From positions 1 through 7,693 of the forward strand of contig JAEOUI010000504.1 in NCBI GenBank assembly GCA_016839425.1: a stretch of DNA of 7,693 nt, read 5' to 3'. Positions 6,728 through 7,693 of the stretch are shown piece by piece. How positions within the stretch are numbered: the first letter of the stretch is position 1; the number at the start of each line of letters is the position of its first letter. The translations under genes and the position numbers were made by a program. The DNA comes from Promethearchaeota archaeon (GTDB taxonomy: Archaea; Asgardarchaeota; Lokiarchaeia; Sigynarchaeales; SOKP01). The notes beneath the pieces were generated by a model, which was not told the DNA's origin, did not search any database, and saw only the letters and a list, made by a program, of their open reading frames with translations.

Positions 6728-7330
6728 TTATTGATCATCTTCTTTTCTTAAAAAATATTTTTGATAGTAATCCCTTCCTTGTTTGATTCTTTTGAGATAT
6801 CTACCATAAATAACCACGCATGTTATTGCAAAAAAGATATTGATAATACTGAAAGTCGTGTATAACGGATTGGTAAATACTAAGTTTTGAATAATGATTA
6901 ATACTGATAGAAACATGTAGAATTTAATTGAGTATGCCCTTCGCTTGTATTTTTCCAAAAAATTATTTTGTTTTAATGAATCGTAGCAACTACAGCATAT
7001 TAAGGGTATATCAATTTCGTATTTTTTTTCGTAATAAAGACTATAAAGTACGGTCCAGATTCTGTGTATTCGATTTCCGCATAATTTACACGAAAATAGT
7101 TTTGTTTTAGTCCGATCGTGTTCTATCTTATCGATATCAGATTTGGGAAAATAACAGTTATCTCTTAGATATTCTTGACAGGTAGCACATGTAAGGCTCA
7201 CATCGCAATTATAATTATTGTTAGTTGCACTTTTTTCGCATAATTGTTTCAAGTAGTCATAATTCGTATGTTGTTGACATATGACTCTACCTTTTTTATC
7301 AATCTCAAAATTTGGTTCAACAAATCCCAT
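6728..7330 (-). CDS. Cys-rich zinc-ribbon protein with two C-terminal membrane segments, unknown function
   Basis: I do not recognise a family. The 200 residues fall into two halves. The first 130 are hydrophilic and carry three or four likely metal half-sites: C18xxH21, C48xxC51, C81xxC84 and C112xxC115, plus single C31, C42, C59 and C113. C81/C84 with C112/C115 makes a standard four-cysteine zinc ribbon; C18/H21 with C48/C51 may make a second. Two hydrophobic segments follow (about 136-153 and 158-176), then a basic tail (YLKRIKQGR). Both ends are therefore probably cytosolic, with the zinc part inside. The CxxH then CxxC order is shared with the N-terminus of the UPF0182 protein just downstream on the same strand, 59 bases away, which suggests a joint role. 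No other plausible start lies between the ATG at 7330 and an in-frame stop at 7394-7396. Zinc-ribbon membrane proteins of this sort occur in many archaea without known roles. Confidence 0.75.
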   Translation of the reverse strand: MGFVEPNFEIDKKGRVICQQHTNYDYLKQLCEKSATNNNYNCDVSLTCATCQEYLRDNCYFPKSDIDKIEHDRTKTKLFSCKLCGNRIHRIWTVLYSLYYEKKYEIDIPLICCSCYDSLKQNNFLEKYKRRAYSIKFYMFLSVLIIIQNLVFTNPLYTTFSIINIFFAITCVVIYGRYLKRIKQGRDYYQKYFLRKEDDQ

Positions 7331-7407
7331 CTCTATATAAACTAAAAGATAACAATATTTAAATTTCTTTGTGAGAATTGTTAAGTACTCAAATCATAAA
7401 AACGACC
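7331..7407. promoter_or_regulatory. Divergent promoter region with a shared palindromic TATA element
   Basis: This 77-base gap separates the zinc-ribbon gene (minus) from the SGNH hydrolase (plus). ATTTAAAT at 7357-7364 is self-complementary and matches the archaeal TATA box on both strands. It is centred about 30 bases from the minus-strand ATG (leader of a few bases or none) and about 47 bases from the plus-strand ATG (leader of roughly 20 bases). One element may serve both genes, or the plus-strand gene may use another box nearer its start. No Shine-Dalgarno sequence is visible for either gene. Confidence 0.4.
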
Positions 7408-7693
7408 ATGATTATTCTCTGTTTAGGTGATTCGCTCACTGCGGGTTTTCCGGGTTATAATCCCGCAATCGATGGAATATCACACGGATATGGAAACGAA
7501 AAATCTCAATACGAATACTGGCTAGAAGAATCATGCCAAGAATACTTTAAGGAAAAATTAAATTCGAATTCCATTGATAATATTCAAAAATTTTTATTTA
7601 TTAACAAGGGGATACCAGGAGAATTAACAGGAGACTTATTGGAAAGGATAGATCTGGATTTGATAAGAATTAAACCAAAACCAGATTATTCAA
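7408..7693 (+). CDS. SGNH/GDSL-family hydrolase (3' partial)
   Basis: The start of a probable esterase or lipase-like hydrolase, cut by the right edge after 95 codons. The frame is open from the ATG at 7408 to the end. Block I is GDSLTAG at residues 7-13, with S9 as the expected nucleophile. Residues 65-73 (INKGIPGEL) resemble block II, with the conserved Gly. The residues at the edge (RIKPKPDYS) are where the strand leading to block III (GxND) would begin, so the catalytic Asp/His and most of the fold are outside the window. The GDSL motif sits directly behind the start with no signal peptide, as in cytosolic members such as TesA-like or rhamnogalacturonan-esterase-like enzymes; substrate unknown. 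The insert between blocks I and II (about residues 14-60) is longer than in small GDSL enzymes. An in-frame stop at 7372-7374 limits the start to this ATG or a TTG at 7378. Confidence 0.85.
   Translation, partial: MIILCLGDSLTAGFPGYNPAIDGISHGYGNEKSQYEYWLEESCQEYFKEKLNSNSIDNIQKFLFINKGIPGELTGDLLERIDLDLIRIKPKPDYS

Noticed and set aside
6928..7110. 60-codon plus-strand frame inside the zinc-ribbon gene
   Set aside because: It is antisense to the Cys-rich region and shows no motif of its own.

Overview
The window reads as a piece of an AT-rich archaeal chromosome, most likely from the Asgard (Lokiarchaeia-like) side. That placement is an inference. It rests on an alanine-aminotransferase-type enzyme resembling the Pyrococcus form, TATA-like boxes about 22-30 bases upstream of starts, no clear Shine-Dalgarno sites (suggesting leaderless mRNAs), oligo-T terminator tracts, and a surface protein crowded with N-glycosylation sequons and carrying a fibronectin-III-like domain. 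No tRNA, rRNA, CRISPR array, insertion sequence or origin was seen.

Layout from left to right. (1) Bases 1-1116, plus strand: class I PLP aminotransferase, missing about 26 N-terminal residues beyond the left edge. (2) 1194-2429, plus: short-chain dehydrogenase/reductase (SDR) with a TTG start and an unusual helical C-terminal extension of about 145 residues. (3) 2405-3220, minus: SPL/Rv2578c-like radical SAM protein (COG1533 type), whose 3' end overlaps the SDR gene tail to tail by 25 bases. (4) 3324-6668, minus: 1114-residue UPF0182-family membrane protein with an added N-terminal zinc-binding motif and added C-terminal beta domains. (5) 6728-7330, minus: 200-residue protein with Cys-rich zinc-ribbon motifs and two membrane segments, just upstream of and co-directional with UPF0182. 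(6) 7408 to the right edge, plus: start of an SGNH/GDSL hydrolase, divergent from gene 5.

The first two genes are metabolic and the radical SAM protein has no evident link to them. The most distinctive unit is the minus-strand pair at 3324-7330. Both proteins place a CxxH...CxxC-type cytosolic metal site before membrane segments, and the larger one exposes about 740 residues on the outside. They may act together at the cell envelope, but no function can be assigned from sequence alone. The gene-free stretches are all about 100 bases or less and are described as promoter or terminator regions.
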